From Formicarius rufipectus (taxonomy: Eukaryota; Chordata; Aves; Passeriformes; Formicariidae), in contig VXAU01002075.1 in NCBI GenBank assembly GCA_013399695.1, positions 783,306-847,305 of the forward strand: 64,000 nt of DNA. The letters run 5' to 3'. Shown piece by piece: positions 23,605-34,251 of the stretch (position 1 is the first letter of the stretch; every line of letters begins with the position of its first letter). Position numbers and translations under genes: made by a program. A model generated the notes under the pieces. That model was given only the letters and a program-made list of their open reading frames with translations, had not been told where the DNA came from and searched no databases.

Positions 23605-24999
23605 GTGCTCCATGCCCTGGCATTTGCACCTGGATATGTGCTAAAAAAAGGGATTTACTCACATGTGTCCTGATTCAGTTTGTGTAAAAGAAACGCCTAA
23701 CTGGGTTGAGATTTCATGGGTTTTTCCCCCAGAGTATCAAAGCAGCGAGGGCAAAACGCATGGCATTAATAACCTTGTCTTTTTCTGCATTCAGCCTGTC
23801 ATCTTCTAGAAATCCTCATTAGTTAATCAGTGTTAATAAATATTTTCTCTCTGGTTGCTATGAGGATCAGTACAAAGTGCATATTTTAGTGTAAAGTCTC
23901 GTATTTGGCATAAGGAAGAGTTCCAAGCTTATTTCCCCTCAAAAAAAGTTTCCTAGGTAACTCAGAGCTAGAACTTCTTTTTTCTTTTTGTTTGAGAAGA
24001 ATGTAAGAAGCAGCCTTTCTGGAGGGTTAGTCATCAAACCATGTGGCAACAGATCGCATTATGAAGTAGGGATTTCAGACATGAGTAGTTTGTTAATCAT
24101 CTCTCTCTTATTTACAGCATTTCTCAGTCAGTGTTTCGAAATGATCGGATTTTGTTTTCTTACCTGTTGAGCCAGCTGATATTATGGGCAATTTAAATAT
24201 TTGTTCTTTAATCTTTCAAAACTTCACAACAAGTTGTTGCCTTTTAAAAATGTTATTGTGTCTTGCAACAATTGGTTGCTCTTAGTAAACCCAAGTTACT
24301 ACTTATATAATTTGTCCATGATTCTTGATATTTTCCCACTGAAAGGATTTGAAGAAGGAGCACATTTCTCTTGCCGAAAGCTTTAACCTTTGTAAAATTT
24401 TAGTCCATAACATATTGGAGAAGAATCATAAAACTCCTTTTTTTCTCATCATTAGAAATGTTTGACACTTTCTCTGCTCTCAGGAGAGGCAAAGGTACAA
24501 TGAAAAAGTTCTGCCAATGTTCTAATGTTCTGCAGAATAAAATGGGAAAAGCATGGTTCTCTTTATTATCAGCCTGGGATAAAAAATAATGAGTACAGAA
24601 GTGAAATATGAGGATATTTTTCAACTGCAATATGTCCTAACAGTAGGTTAGGACAGATTATAAGAGTTCTGTCTTTACAGGGAACTGAAATAACCAAACA
24701 TTTGATCCTTTCCTCCTTTTCACTGTATGCTTTTCTTATTGTAGAGTTTTACCTTAGGATTATGTTTAAAATTTTTTTAAGAAGTCAGTCAGTCAGAGGA
24801 CTGACTGAGTTAATAGCCTGGGCTATGAAGGGGAAAAGCTCTGATCCTGTGAGAATATTTTTATGGAGCTTATGCTTGTAGGAGGTCTTGAAGGAGTTCC
24901 CTGTGGGCACTGCCTTCAAATAGCTCCTGGTAGGTTTTGCAGTGGTATGATGCAAACACAGTTTATTTATATTTCTCTCATTATTTCTTTCCCTTAAAG
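23605..24999. other. Intron within module 3
   Basis: Phase 0 intron of 1395 bases. It contains a perfect 10-bp hairpin at 24785-24808, about 190 bases upstream of the acceptor CCCTTAAAG. Confidence 0.85.
24785..24808. repeat. Perfect inverted repeat, 10-bp arms, 4-base loop
   Basis: The left arm TCAGTCAGTC (24785-24794), loop AGAG and right arm GACTGACTGA (24799-24808) pair perfectly. Each arm is itself built from a repeated four-base unit, so slippage is a possible origin. No T-run or gene boundary follows, so it is not a terminator. Confidence 0.85.
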
Positions 25000-25171
25000 A
25001 TGGTAAAAATCCAACGTATTCCAGGACCCAAGGAGCCAGCTGAACTGACATATTATACCTTGTACAACGGGAAGCCTTTGCTGGGCACTGCAGCTGCCAA
25101 AATTTTGAGTACCGTGGACTCCCAGCGCATGGCCTTGACACTGGGCTATGTCATTCAAGTCCAAGCTGATC
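25000..25171 (+). CDS. KIAA1549L: KIAA1549L exon: SEA-like module 3, second half
   Basis: The exon encodes residues 282-338, from MVKIQRIPGPKEPAELTYYT to the end LTLGYVIQVQAD. Strand (VKIQRI), proline-rich loop, strand (AELTYYTLYNGKPLLG) and helix (TAAAKILSTVDSQRMA) complete the module. It contains no N-glycosylation sequon, unlike modules 1 and 2. It enters in phase 0 and leaves in phase 1 at GATC|GTAAGA. The sequence is very close to human KIAA1549L as I remember it, which makes this one of the most diagnostic exons. Confidence 0.93.
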
Positions 25172-28100
25172 GTAAGAGTTCTTTCAAAAAGTCTGCACAT
25201 TAGTACTTTTTTTTTATTGTATTTTATTTTTCTTTCTCTTTTAAAACATCAGTGTAGATGTGAGAAGCCTCCACTGATCACATAGAGTAACACCCATGGA
25301 CTGAATGTTATGAAACTGTAAAGCTGGAATCATTTCTGATGCTAAGAAAACAAAACCATGACACCACAGGCTAATGATGGCTGGGGTGAACTTGCTATTC
25401 AAATAATTTGGCCCAAAGGAAAATGTGGGGACTTTTAAGATGTCCCTTATTTTTGATGTGCTCAAAATAATATAGATTCTATCTCAAATGGATTAATGTT
25501 TTTTTTTTAACCATAATTTTCACTTAGACCTTTGTGAAGTGCACCGTGTGGTTGTTAAAGATGTTGTTTAGACACAAATCAGTGAAGTGATGTTGAAAAG
25601 AGCTACTTGTGTGTATGGATGGTTTTCAGGTTCAAGATATGGTTGGATCATTCAGAATAATGGGGCCAAAAAGCAACCCAATCTTGAAAAAACAAGTGTT
25701 CTCATATTTCTCTTTCAAGACCTTCATCAGTTGCTGAGTTATTGTGGACACAGGTTTCTTTAAATTTATGTTTTTGGGGCATTCCTACATAGTTGACTCA
25801 CAGTCATAATTCTGCAGTAGAGCTTGGAGTGGGTTTTTTTGTGCAGTAAGAGAACTTTAGGTACCTTTAACTAACTGAATCTCTCCACTTTGCTAAGGTT
25901 TTTACCTAGATGGAATTAAAATTACATAGTGGCCTTCTGTGCTGGATCTCCTTACTGACAAAACAGCATATAAAATGGGTCTCCCTGGTGCAATTATATC
26001 TGCCTGAAGGAGCAGTGATACTGAAATAATTACATGCAGTGGTGACAGGAAAAGAAGGGACCATTGTAATAACTAATTTTTATATCATCCATAAACATAG
26101 GATTGAGTTAGAAGACAGAAATATGATACAATTTCCAGAGAATGCACTATGTACTGTATCTGATCCTTGGTTTAATTGTGGTCTGTTACTGACTTTAATT
26201 TGACTGAGCAGGTAGATCTCCATTGCTGCTTCCATAAATTCCAGCATTTAAATTCTAAATAATTTTGTTTTCCATGAGATTATTTCTTTAATGCATTTTT
26301 GCTAAAGAAGATAGAGGTAATACATAGCAGTTTCCTAGCCCTTTGTGCAGTGTTGTGATTTATATGGGTATTTAGGCAATTATGACATCTGCAGCTCCTC
26401 ATCTGACTTTGTATTTCCATGGTCTGATGAGGCAGCCTTATTCATCTGTAGATTTTCATACCAGTGAAGTATGCATGGAATACTGAAAAAAGAGAACATA
26501 CAGAAATTGAAATTATGACCTGGGGTAACTGAGATTCTGAAGGTAGAGTATTTGAAAAGTAGAAGGTAATTCTATCTTTATACCTTCTTATGGAAAAAAA
26601 AATCAATTTATTTCATTTTGGACATGGTTATTTGTAGTCTGTATTGCCAAAGAAAATACTTAGTGTGAATTTCATTTTTGCTCATTATAATTTCTTCATA
26701 GCAGAATGAAAAGTTCAGTTCCAAAGTAAAGTAAGAAAAGACATCTGCCCTTGGGAGTTCATAGTCGGGTTAGACAAAACAGAATAATAACAACAAAAAA
26801 TATGGATGTTTCCATTTTATAAGCAAGAGACTGAGTTATAAGAGAATGAAAGGCTTGTTTCAAATTCCACTGAAGCTTTATTGAGTTAAATGAACCATGG
26901 GTTGACTTAAGGTCATATCGGAAGCTCGTAACTGAATTAAAGATGTAAACTAGGACTCCTAAATGTCTGTCCTGTTATCCATAAGGTCAGCATTCCTCTG
27001 CATTCCCTACAGAGAATAAATACAGTTTTTCAACAATTGTTTGCTGCTCCCACAGCAGTGGCCTATAATTGAAGTTACTGTTATTTGTTAAAATTCAGAC
27101 TCAGTTTCTTTCCCCATAGCCTTCTCATCCCCAGACTAAATGTCAAAGTCAACAATTAGGAGTTATGCAAGTCTGTTGAAAAGTGAACTTTGAATGGCTT
27201 CAACTTGGCTTTTTTGACAGCCTTTTTCTCAAGTTGGGTACCTAATGGTGCTATTCCTTCGTCACCCACCAAACTACATCAGCTTTGCAAAAAGCTGCAC
27301 ACCTACAAAGAGAAGAGGCTCAGGCTTCAGCCAGACTTTGGGCTGGCTTTGAACTGAAGAACCAGTTGCTGAACCAGCTGGGATGCATTTGAAGTCTGAT
27401 CCTGAAAGATGCTGAGTGCCTCTGACAGCTCATAAGCTCAATGACATTTGAAAGCACTGGTCCCCTAGGAAATGGGCATGGCTGCTTTGTGCTGGTGTTC
27501 TCACAACTGCCTGCCCACACCGGCAACCAGTGCCATAGGACAGTAAACGGAGATATCATGGTGAAGTCCACTAAATATTTCACTACAGCAAAATTCAGCA
27601 TTATAAGGAGATTATCTGATGTTTTTCCGGAAAGAAATGAAATGAGAGAACTGGGAATGTGTCACAGGAGGGTCTCTTACGTGTGAACAAGTTGAAGGTT
27701 CATACTGAGAGAGATTATTCTGATAAAATGGAATCTAAAATGGTTTTACATCACTGCATTTCTGAAATGTACCCTTTCCCTCGTGCCAGTATTAATATAT
27801 CTGCAAGTAGCTCTTTCCAACCTCATTATTTCCACTCCTTCAGAAATGATGGATCCATTTTGACCTTAACTGTGATAAATTATTTCTAGAGCACAAGAGA
27901 AGCATTTTCTTGTTGCCCTATTGATATTAATAATAACTATATTAGAGTGCTTAGCTTCCTTGTTTTTGAAAAAGCTCTTGCTGAGCCACTAAGTCTTTCA
28001 CGCCAGGTAGAAACTCCATGTGTATTCTTTTAACACACATGCTGCCTTCCTGTAAGTTGGATTTGTGTTTGAAAAATAGTTAAGAATCTATTACTTTTTT

Positions 28101-28451
28101 GTTTGTTTTGGGTTTGCTTTTGTTTGTTGGTTTTTTTTCTGTAAATGAACCACAGGAGTGATATCCAATATGGTATCTAACTTCAGTTTGGAGGTGGCTG
28201 CTTTTGCACGTAACCGGGTATTTGCATATAAATAAGAGAGGAGAGCCCAGGGATTTGTGAATTGAACGATGTTGCTGATTGGTTTTGTGTTGTTTGGGTT
28301 TTTTTTTTAAGTAAAGACATTCCTTTGTATAGAAAGCTAGATTGCCTACAATCCTTTTATACTAATTTCTAAATGGAGGCAGTCGGCGACTGGAAGCAAT
28401 TGGAATCTCGCACAGCAAATCTTACTGGTGTTGGTTTGCAATTTCCCGTAG
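25172..28451. other. Intron before the transmembrane exon
   Basis: Phase 1 intron of 3280 bases, AT-rich, with T/G-rich low complexity at about 28095-28140 and 28300-28312. The acceptor is TTTCCCGTAG. No exon or mobile element is recognised. Confidence 0.8.
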
Positions 28452-28615
28452 CCGTGGTGAAGAACCCTCCAAACAACCTGTGGATCATTGCAGCAGTGCT
28501 GGCTCCCATTGCTGTGGTTACTGTCATCATCATCATCATCACAGCCGTGCTGTGCAGGAAGAACAAGAACGACTTCAAGCCGGACACCATGATGAACCTG
28601 CCTCAGAGAGCGAAG
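28452..28615 (+). CDS. KIAA1549L: KIAA1549L exon: transmembrane helix
   Basis: The exon encodes residues 339-393. PVVKNPPNN leads into a hydrophobic helix at about 348-372 (LWIIAAVLAPIAVVTV, then five isoleucines and TAVL). The stop-transfer signal CRKNKNDFKPD follows. This gives a type I topology, with mucin and SEA-like modules outside and the remaining exons in the cytoplasm. The isoleucine run is encoded by five ATC codons in a row at 28526-28540, a small trinucleotide repeat. The exon enters in phase 1 and leaves in phase 0 at AAG|GTGAGC. The membrane exon is one of the best conserved parts of the family. Confidence 0.95.
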
Positions 28616-30959
28616 GTGAGCGACCCATCTCGAGACCCAAGAGCTCTGTTCACCCGCTGAGGATGCAGCCGTTTCTCTGATCGATGCAGTTGAAGGATGG
28701 CTGGAATTGAAATGGTTGTTACTCACAGGTTGGATCTTGGTACCACTTGATACTCAGGACTCTTCTGTCACAGCTCATCATGCAGTGGTGGAAGGCACTG
28801 AGCCTTTAGAGCTGATGAGGCTTCACCCAAGGCTGTTGCTTCCTTCCCAAAGTTGAGGAAGTGGGATATTAAACCTGGGGCTTGTCAGCAGCACATCTCC
28901 TGTAGGACCTCAAAACCCATGTCCTGAGCTGCTTCTACCTGCTACAGGTGGCATTGTCTGAAGGCCTGGCCTTTGGCAGCAGTTCAGACCTGGTCCTAAC
29001 CAAAAGTTCTCTCCCCATTCACTAATCCAGAATAGACATTATTTGGATTTTTTTTCTCCTGCTGCTATTTTTCTTTTAGATGTTTTAAACTTTCCAGTTT
29101 ATTCATGGATATTGCTGATCGGGTTCAAACAATTATGTTTTTCTTAAAGTTACTAAGCCATATCAATTCCAAGACGTTTTGTTGTTGTTGGTTTTTTTGT
29201 TNCAAGTCAGACGCATTTCCAGTTTGATTCTCTGTCTCTAACAGAAAATGGCACAGAATACTGATGTGTCTCCAGAGTGAAAGAGTCTGCCTTCTCAATG
29301 CTGCTATTCAGTGGCTCTTGCACAGGGCCAACCAAAGGCAGGAGTTTTTAGCCTGCAGAGCCTTGGTGTAAGTCATAGTATTCCTTTGCCCTTTCAGCTG
29401 ACTTTGTTCTTCTCCACTGGCATGGGACTGAGATGATGATTTTTCCCTTTGGTTTCTTAATGCTATAGACGGCAGGATGATTGAGATTTCAGCTCTGTTG
29501 CATCTGCTGAAAAATGTAGATTGGAGGGAGAGTTAAAGTAAGGCATGATGCGTGTGGCAGCTCCTTTCTCCTTATCTTAAGTTCGGTGCAGATGGGTGCA
29601 GCTGGTGCCAGTTGGAAACAAGACATTTGTATCAAAAATGATGCAAAAAAAGACATTTCCATTTTGGTTCCAGTGTGCTCATCAATTTATCTACTGCTAT
29701 GCATCTAGTGTTTAGACTAGATCTGCAAAAGTGAGACACACAAGATCACAGACACAAACAGAAATTATTACCACTGCAGTGATAATGTAACGCCCCATTG
29801 AAGCCTCTGTGATGCAAATTGTGCTTTACTGGGGCTGTTGCAAATACTATGCACCAGTTGATTCTTTTTATATATAGTCTTAGTCCCAGCTAGGGGTAAA
29901 AACAAGACTAAATTTGTACATTGTTTTGAATTGCCCATCATTATGGGATACTTTACAGCTAAAGAAAGTTGCTAGTTAAAAAGAAAAACCTGGTGGTAGA
30001 AGCTACAGCATGGAAAAAACTTGAAAATATTTTAGTATTTTAATTCATAGCATTCCAAGGAGAAAGAGAAAATTGGATTTTTACTTTTCCTGAGAAAACA
30101 GATTTAATCAGGCAGGTTAAAATCTGCCCAGCCAGGTTACACTCTCATCCACAGTCAATGTCATCAGCTGAAGCTGGATCTGCAGAACAGAACAGCTGGT
30201 GCTGAGCTCCCAGCACCCACACTGCACTCATTGCAGCTTCTTCTCCTGCAGATTTGCTCCCTTTTGCATCTGGAGTCCAGGTGGTCCCCTTGGAGAGTGC
30301 ATTTCCCCTTTACAAGGTTTGGGGCTCCATAAAATTTAATTTAATTAATTGTATGAGAAGTGTTGCATTTCCCAATGAAAGGAGGATTGCTTTCCCTTTA
30401 GTTTCATGAAGATGGCTCCATTGAAAAGGTTTGGCCAGGTCTAGTTTAGAGTATACTCTGCTATATGGGCTGTGGAACATTAATTCTGCAGTGGGACTGA
30501 GAATGGACTGGTTTGGTCATTCCTGATTTCAGCATCTTTACTTAAAATAAGGCTAAGAAACGTATTTTTGGAAGACAATGAAATAAGGTCATTTTAAAAA
30601 GAACGGTTTAATTTTATTTGTAATTCTGGTGTGGGGGATAGTGGTAGTTACTTGAACTGTAATTGCCACATTTCATGCAGTTTGGCATTACAGATAGCTG
30701 ATGAGCACATACCCATATCACATTTAAAATGAATCTGTTGTATTTCGTGGCTCCGGAAAGCGCCCCAGACTGCTGATTAATGCTGACTCTGCTCTAGTTA
30801 GAGTCACAGTGGAGTGATTTTTAGTTTAAGAAGCAGCTTTAGCATTTTGTTTCTGTGCGTCTGAGATTTGTTGTTGTCGAATCACTGGCGCAATTTTTTG
30901 GGTGCCTTTCGAATACCCACCAAAAGGACAAGAGGATATTACGGGACACCCACACCCTT

Positions 30960-31240
30960 GGGTCTGGGATGCTTTTGTTTCCAGCGATGCTGTTCCCATG
31001 TGCTCGGGCTCCAGCAGGAGCCCCGTTCCAAGGGGACTGGCAGAGCAGCGCTGCCTGCCCATCGCCGCAGTCCTGCTGCCGCCGGGAGCAGCGGGAGGCT
31101 GCGGGTCCTGCGGAGCGGAGCTGCCTCCCGCATCCTTCCCGCATCCCTCCGGACACGGGGACACGAGCACAGCACGGAGCGGTAACACAGCAGCGTGTGC
31201 CAGGAAACGTCCCCGTGCAGCTCGGGGGAAGGTGATGGAG
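30960..31240. promoter_or_regulatory. Intragenic CpG-rich patch
   Basis: By eye, more than twenty CpG dinucleotides fall within about 280 bases, in contrast with CpG-poor flanks. It is placed between the exon for the membrane helix and the first cytoplasmic exon. It could be an internal promoter giving tail-only transcripts, another regulatory element, or an unrecognised GC-rich repeat. Overlapping open frames on both strands are a by-product of GC richness. Confidence 0.35.
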
Positions 31241-31244
31241 CATT

Positions 31245-31316
31245 AACAGCAGCGTTGCTGTTGTTGTGCCTGGTAATTAAGGGATGGCTTTGGTTGTTGT
31301 TGCTGTTGTTGTAGCA
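31245..31316 (+). repeat. GTT/CTG-rich imperfect trinucleotide tract
   Basis: Clusters of GTTGCTGTTGTTG and GTTGTTGTTGCTG flank a short unique spacer, directly 3' of the CpG-rich patch. Confidence 0.65.
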
Positions 31317-34060
31317 GGCTGAAGGGTAAATAAGTGAAGTTTGCGAAATGGCCTCTCTCAGGTAGCGTGGTTTATGGGGTCTGTCTTGGGAGCTGTGTTG
31401 CTGCTCTGCCTCAGCAGTCAGGGACGTCTGGACTAAGTGGCAAGCAAAAGGGACTGTTCTTTCAGTTTTCTCTCTGGATGTAAAATTAAAAGAAGTATGA
31501 ATTCAAATGGATGAAACTCTGATGGGGTTTTATTTTAAGGTTATTTTCAATACTGTTTTTATTTTAAGCAACTGTGTTTGCTTGGAGGTTTTGGATGGAT
31601 GTTAACTTTTGCCTCCCTTACTTTCTAATTCACAACATGCTGTTCTAAAGGCTATAATCTGATTTGTCACCTTTCCCTATTTTTAGACCATGAAAGAAGA
31701 AGTTTGCAGGTAAACAAAGATCTGTAGTCTAAGACCTGCAAGGAAAGCAAATACTGCAACCATGGGAAAAGAACAATATCAGTTTGATAAAGGGCATGGA
31801 GAGAAAACCAAAAAATCAGGGAAACTGTGTTCCTGGGTACACATATAGAAGGGAGGAGCTGATCATCCCTTTTTTTTCCTTTTCTTCCTTTCATTTTTGT
31901 AATGTCTGTCTTTTTCATGATCACTACAAGGAAAAAAAAGTCCCAGAAACAACTCTGTACTCAGTCTGCCCTTTGCCAGGCAGTGTAATCTGACAGGCTC
32001 ATCATTCATTTATTATTTCCAAGGCAGTATTAAAATCACAGTCCTTCGGTCTTTCTCAGCATTTTGGTCCTCTTGGACATCTATTCTTGCAGTACTTCAG
32101 CAGTGCCTGATCGTGATTTAGTCTTGCCAGTTCCCTTCAGGGGTGGTAAAGCCATCTGCTCCTGTGGGCTTTTACAGAGCAGAGTTCCAAGAGCAAATTT
32201 TATTTAACGCAGTATGTCTGCTGATGAGGATGGCTTTCTCAGCTCTTCCTTTATTGCATTTTGTTACTAGACATGGTGGTAAGTAGAATTCAGATTAAAA
32301 TAATCCTTCATTTTCTTCCTTTGGCAGATCCAGGCTGGGACACTGCAGAATTCTTTAGTAATTCTCATGTTCTGCTGCTTCGGGTTTGGTTTGTTTAGTT
32401 TTTTTGTTTTGTTTTTAAATAAGATATGAAATATAAGTAGAAATTATTTTAGTTTTTCAAAGGCATGGAGGGAGAAATAACTGATGTAATTGCTTCTCTT
32501 CTTTTACCTTTCTTGCTGAATACCCAAGAGGGTCTCAACTGACACAATACAGATTATGAGGTTGAAAACCAGTATTTTGATTAACAATATTGCTATCTAG
32601 GATACTGTGCAGTAGTTTTTCCTAGCTGTCCTTCCCACAGCTTCTGCTTCCCCTTTTTTCATTCCCTCCCCTTTCTTCATTTTCTCCCTTTGCATTTTCT
32701 TTGGTGGCCCTTTTGTGGTACCCTGCCTCCAGGGGAGGGCAAGGAGAAGGCTCCCTCAGGGGTGATACTGTCATGACTTGCCATGGAGGGCTGATGGTGA
32801 ATTGGCATTTCTCTGATGTTTTGCACGTTCCATGGTGGTAACGTGTGAAGTGAAGTCCCAAATCAGTGTTAGCCCACTTAGTGACTCCTGAATAAGGGAC
32901 CACATTAAAAATCATTGGCCTCTGTTAGAGCAGGACATTAGGAATACCATGCAGATCCCCAGAAAAAAAAGCATGATTTATTATGTTTTAGAAAGTAGAA
33001 GACAACCCCATTATTTTCAAACTGAGCTTACCTGTGTAAGGTATCTGTATTTACAGCTACTACACAGATTTACCAAGGGACACAACAAGAGAAAATGTTT
33101 TATTTTTTTCAGAGCTTGTCCTTTTTCTGTGCTGTCAACAACTTTTTTTCTTTTTCTGCTGATTTTCTTCCTGAACTAAAATATTCAGTAATGACGTGAC
33201 AGGAACATGGAGAGACTAATCAGTCATGAACTAATTTCAGTGTGTTTCCTATAGTATGAGGTTTAAATTCACTGCTTCTCAACTTTGAAGTGTTTTGTAG
33301 TGCATTTTGTCAATAGCCTTTGTACTTCAGAAAGAGCAGCCTTCCAGTTTTCAGTAAATTAATTCCATTTATTGTAGCAAGAACATTTTTGTGTTATGTA
33401 TATTTTTCTGGAGGTGGTCAGGAATTTTTTGAGTGATTAATTTTTCCCTTTTTTTTTTNCTCCCAACAGAGAATGCTGGGCACATGCCCTGAGCTGCCTC
33501 TCTGCAAGGCTCTGGTGCAATGCCCCTTCCCAGGAGAAACAAGTGAAGTCAATAACATCCTTCCCAGCAGGCAACTGGCAGGCCAGGGGAAATATAATTT
33601 CACTGATCTGAAAAAGGTTCTTTTCTGGAAAATGTTGCCCATGAAAATTTGATGTGTGCCTTTTTTCCTTTGTCTTGACTGGGTTTAAATTACTCCCACC
33701 CTTTTCAGAAATGCAAGTGTTTTGTCAGAGAAGATTTTCTGTATGGTCTTATTTTTTTTCCTCCTAAGTTTTATTTCCACTGTCTGTCAAAGGAATTTCT
33801 GAGGGTGTTACAGGAGGGTAAGAAACGTTAGCCAGGGTCACTCTTATACTAATCATGTTTAAAACATGTTCAATGGAGATCTCATGTGAAATTGGTTTCT
33901 TGGTTGGGCATTCACGTGGTGATCTGCATATTTTTTCCTGTCAGTTATGTAGTTAAAGAAGTCAAGGGTAACTCAAAGATTTCACATTGATGTTGAAAAT
34001 TTATATTAACATATGGCACCATGCTGAAAATTTCTTAAATTTCTCCTATTCTTTTTGCAG

Positions 34061-34251
34061 CCAGTACAAGGCTTTGACTATGCCAAGCAACATTTGGGTC
34101 AGCAGGGAGCAGAAGATGAAGTTTTGCCTGTAACTCAAGAGACTGTGATACTTCCACTTCCAGTTAGAGATGCTTCTGCCTCCCAGGAGAGAGAAATTAC
34201 CCAGGATGGGAGCACCATCAAAACTGCCAAATCCAATGAAACAAGGAAAAG
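34061..34251 (+). CDS. KIAA1549L: KIAA1549L exon: first cytoplasmic exon
   Basis: The exon encodes residues 394-456, starting PVQGFDYAKQHLGQQGAED, followed by VLPVTQETVILPLPVRDA and ending KTAKSNETRK plus two bases. It enters in phase 0 after TTTTTGCAG and leaves in phase 2 at AAAAG|GTACAG. The FDYAKQHLGQ segment is, as I recall, shared with the KIAA1549 paralogue (FDFAKQHLGQ), which supports the family assignment. The exon lies inside the cell, is largely polar and probably unstructured, and has no recognisable catalytic motif. Confidence 0.93.

Larger units (their letters stand above)
28616..34060. other. Intron between the membrane and cytoplasmic exons
   Basis: Phase 0 intron of 5445 bases. 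It holds a CpG-rich patch at 30960-31240, a GTT/CTG-rich stretch at 31245-31316, and single ambiguous bases at 29202 and 33459 beside T-runs. No exon is recognised. Confidence 0.8.

Noticed and set aside
28373..28451. Open frame extending upstream of the transmembrane exon
   Set aside because: A good acceptor at 28450-28451 in the right phase explains the exon start. The upstream part would not join the previous exon.
30826..31246. Six overlapping open frames of 78-134 codons in the intronic CpG-rich patch
   Set aside because: Same cause: low stop density in GC-rich sequence. None has a supporting splice pattern or known motif.
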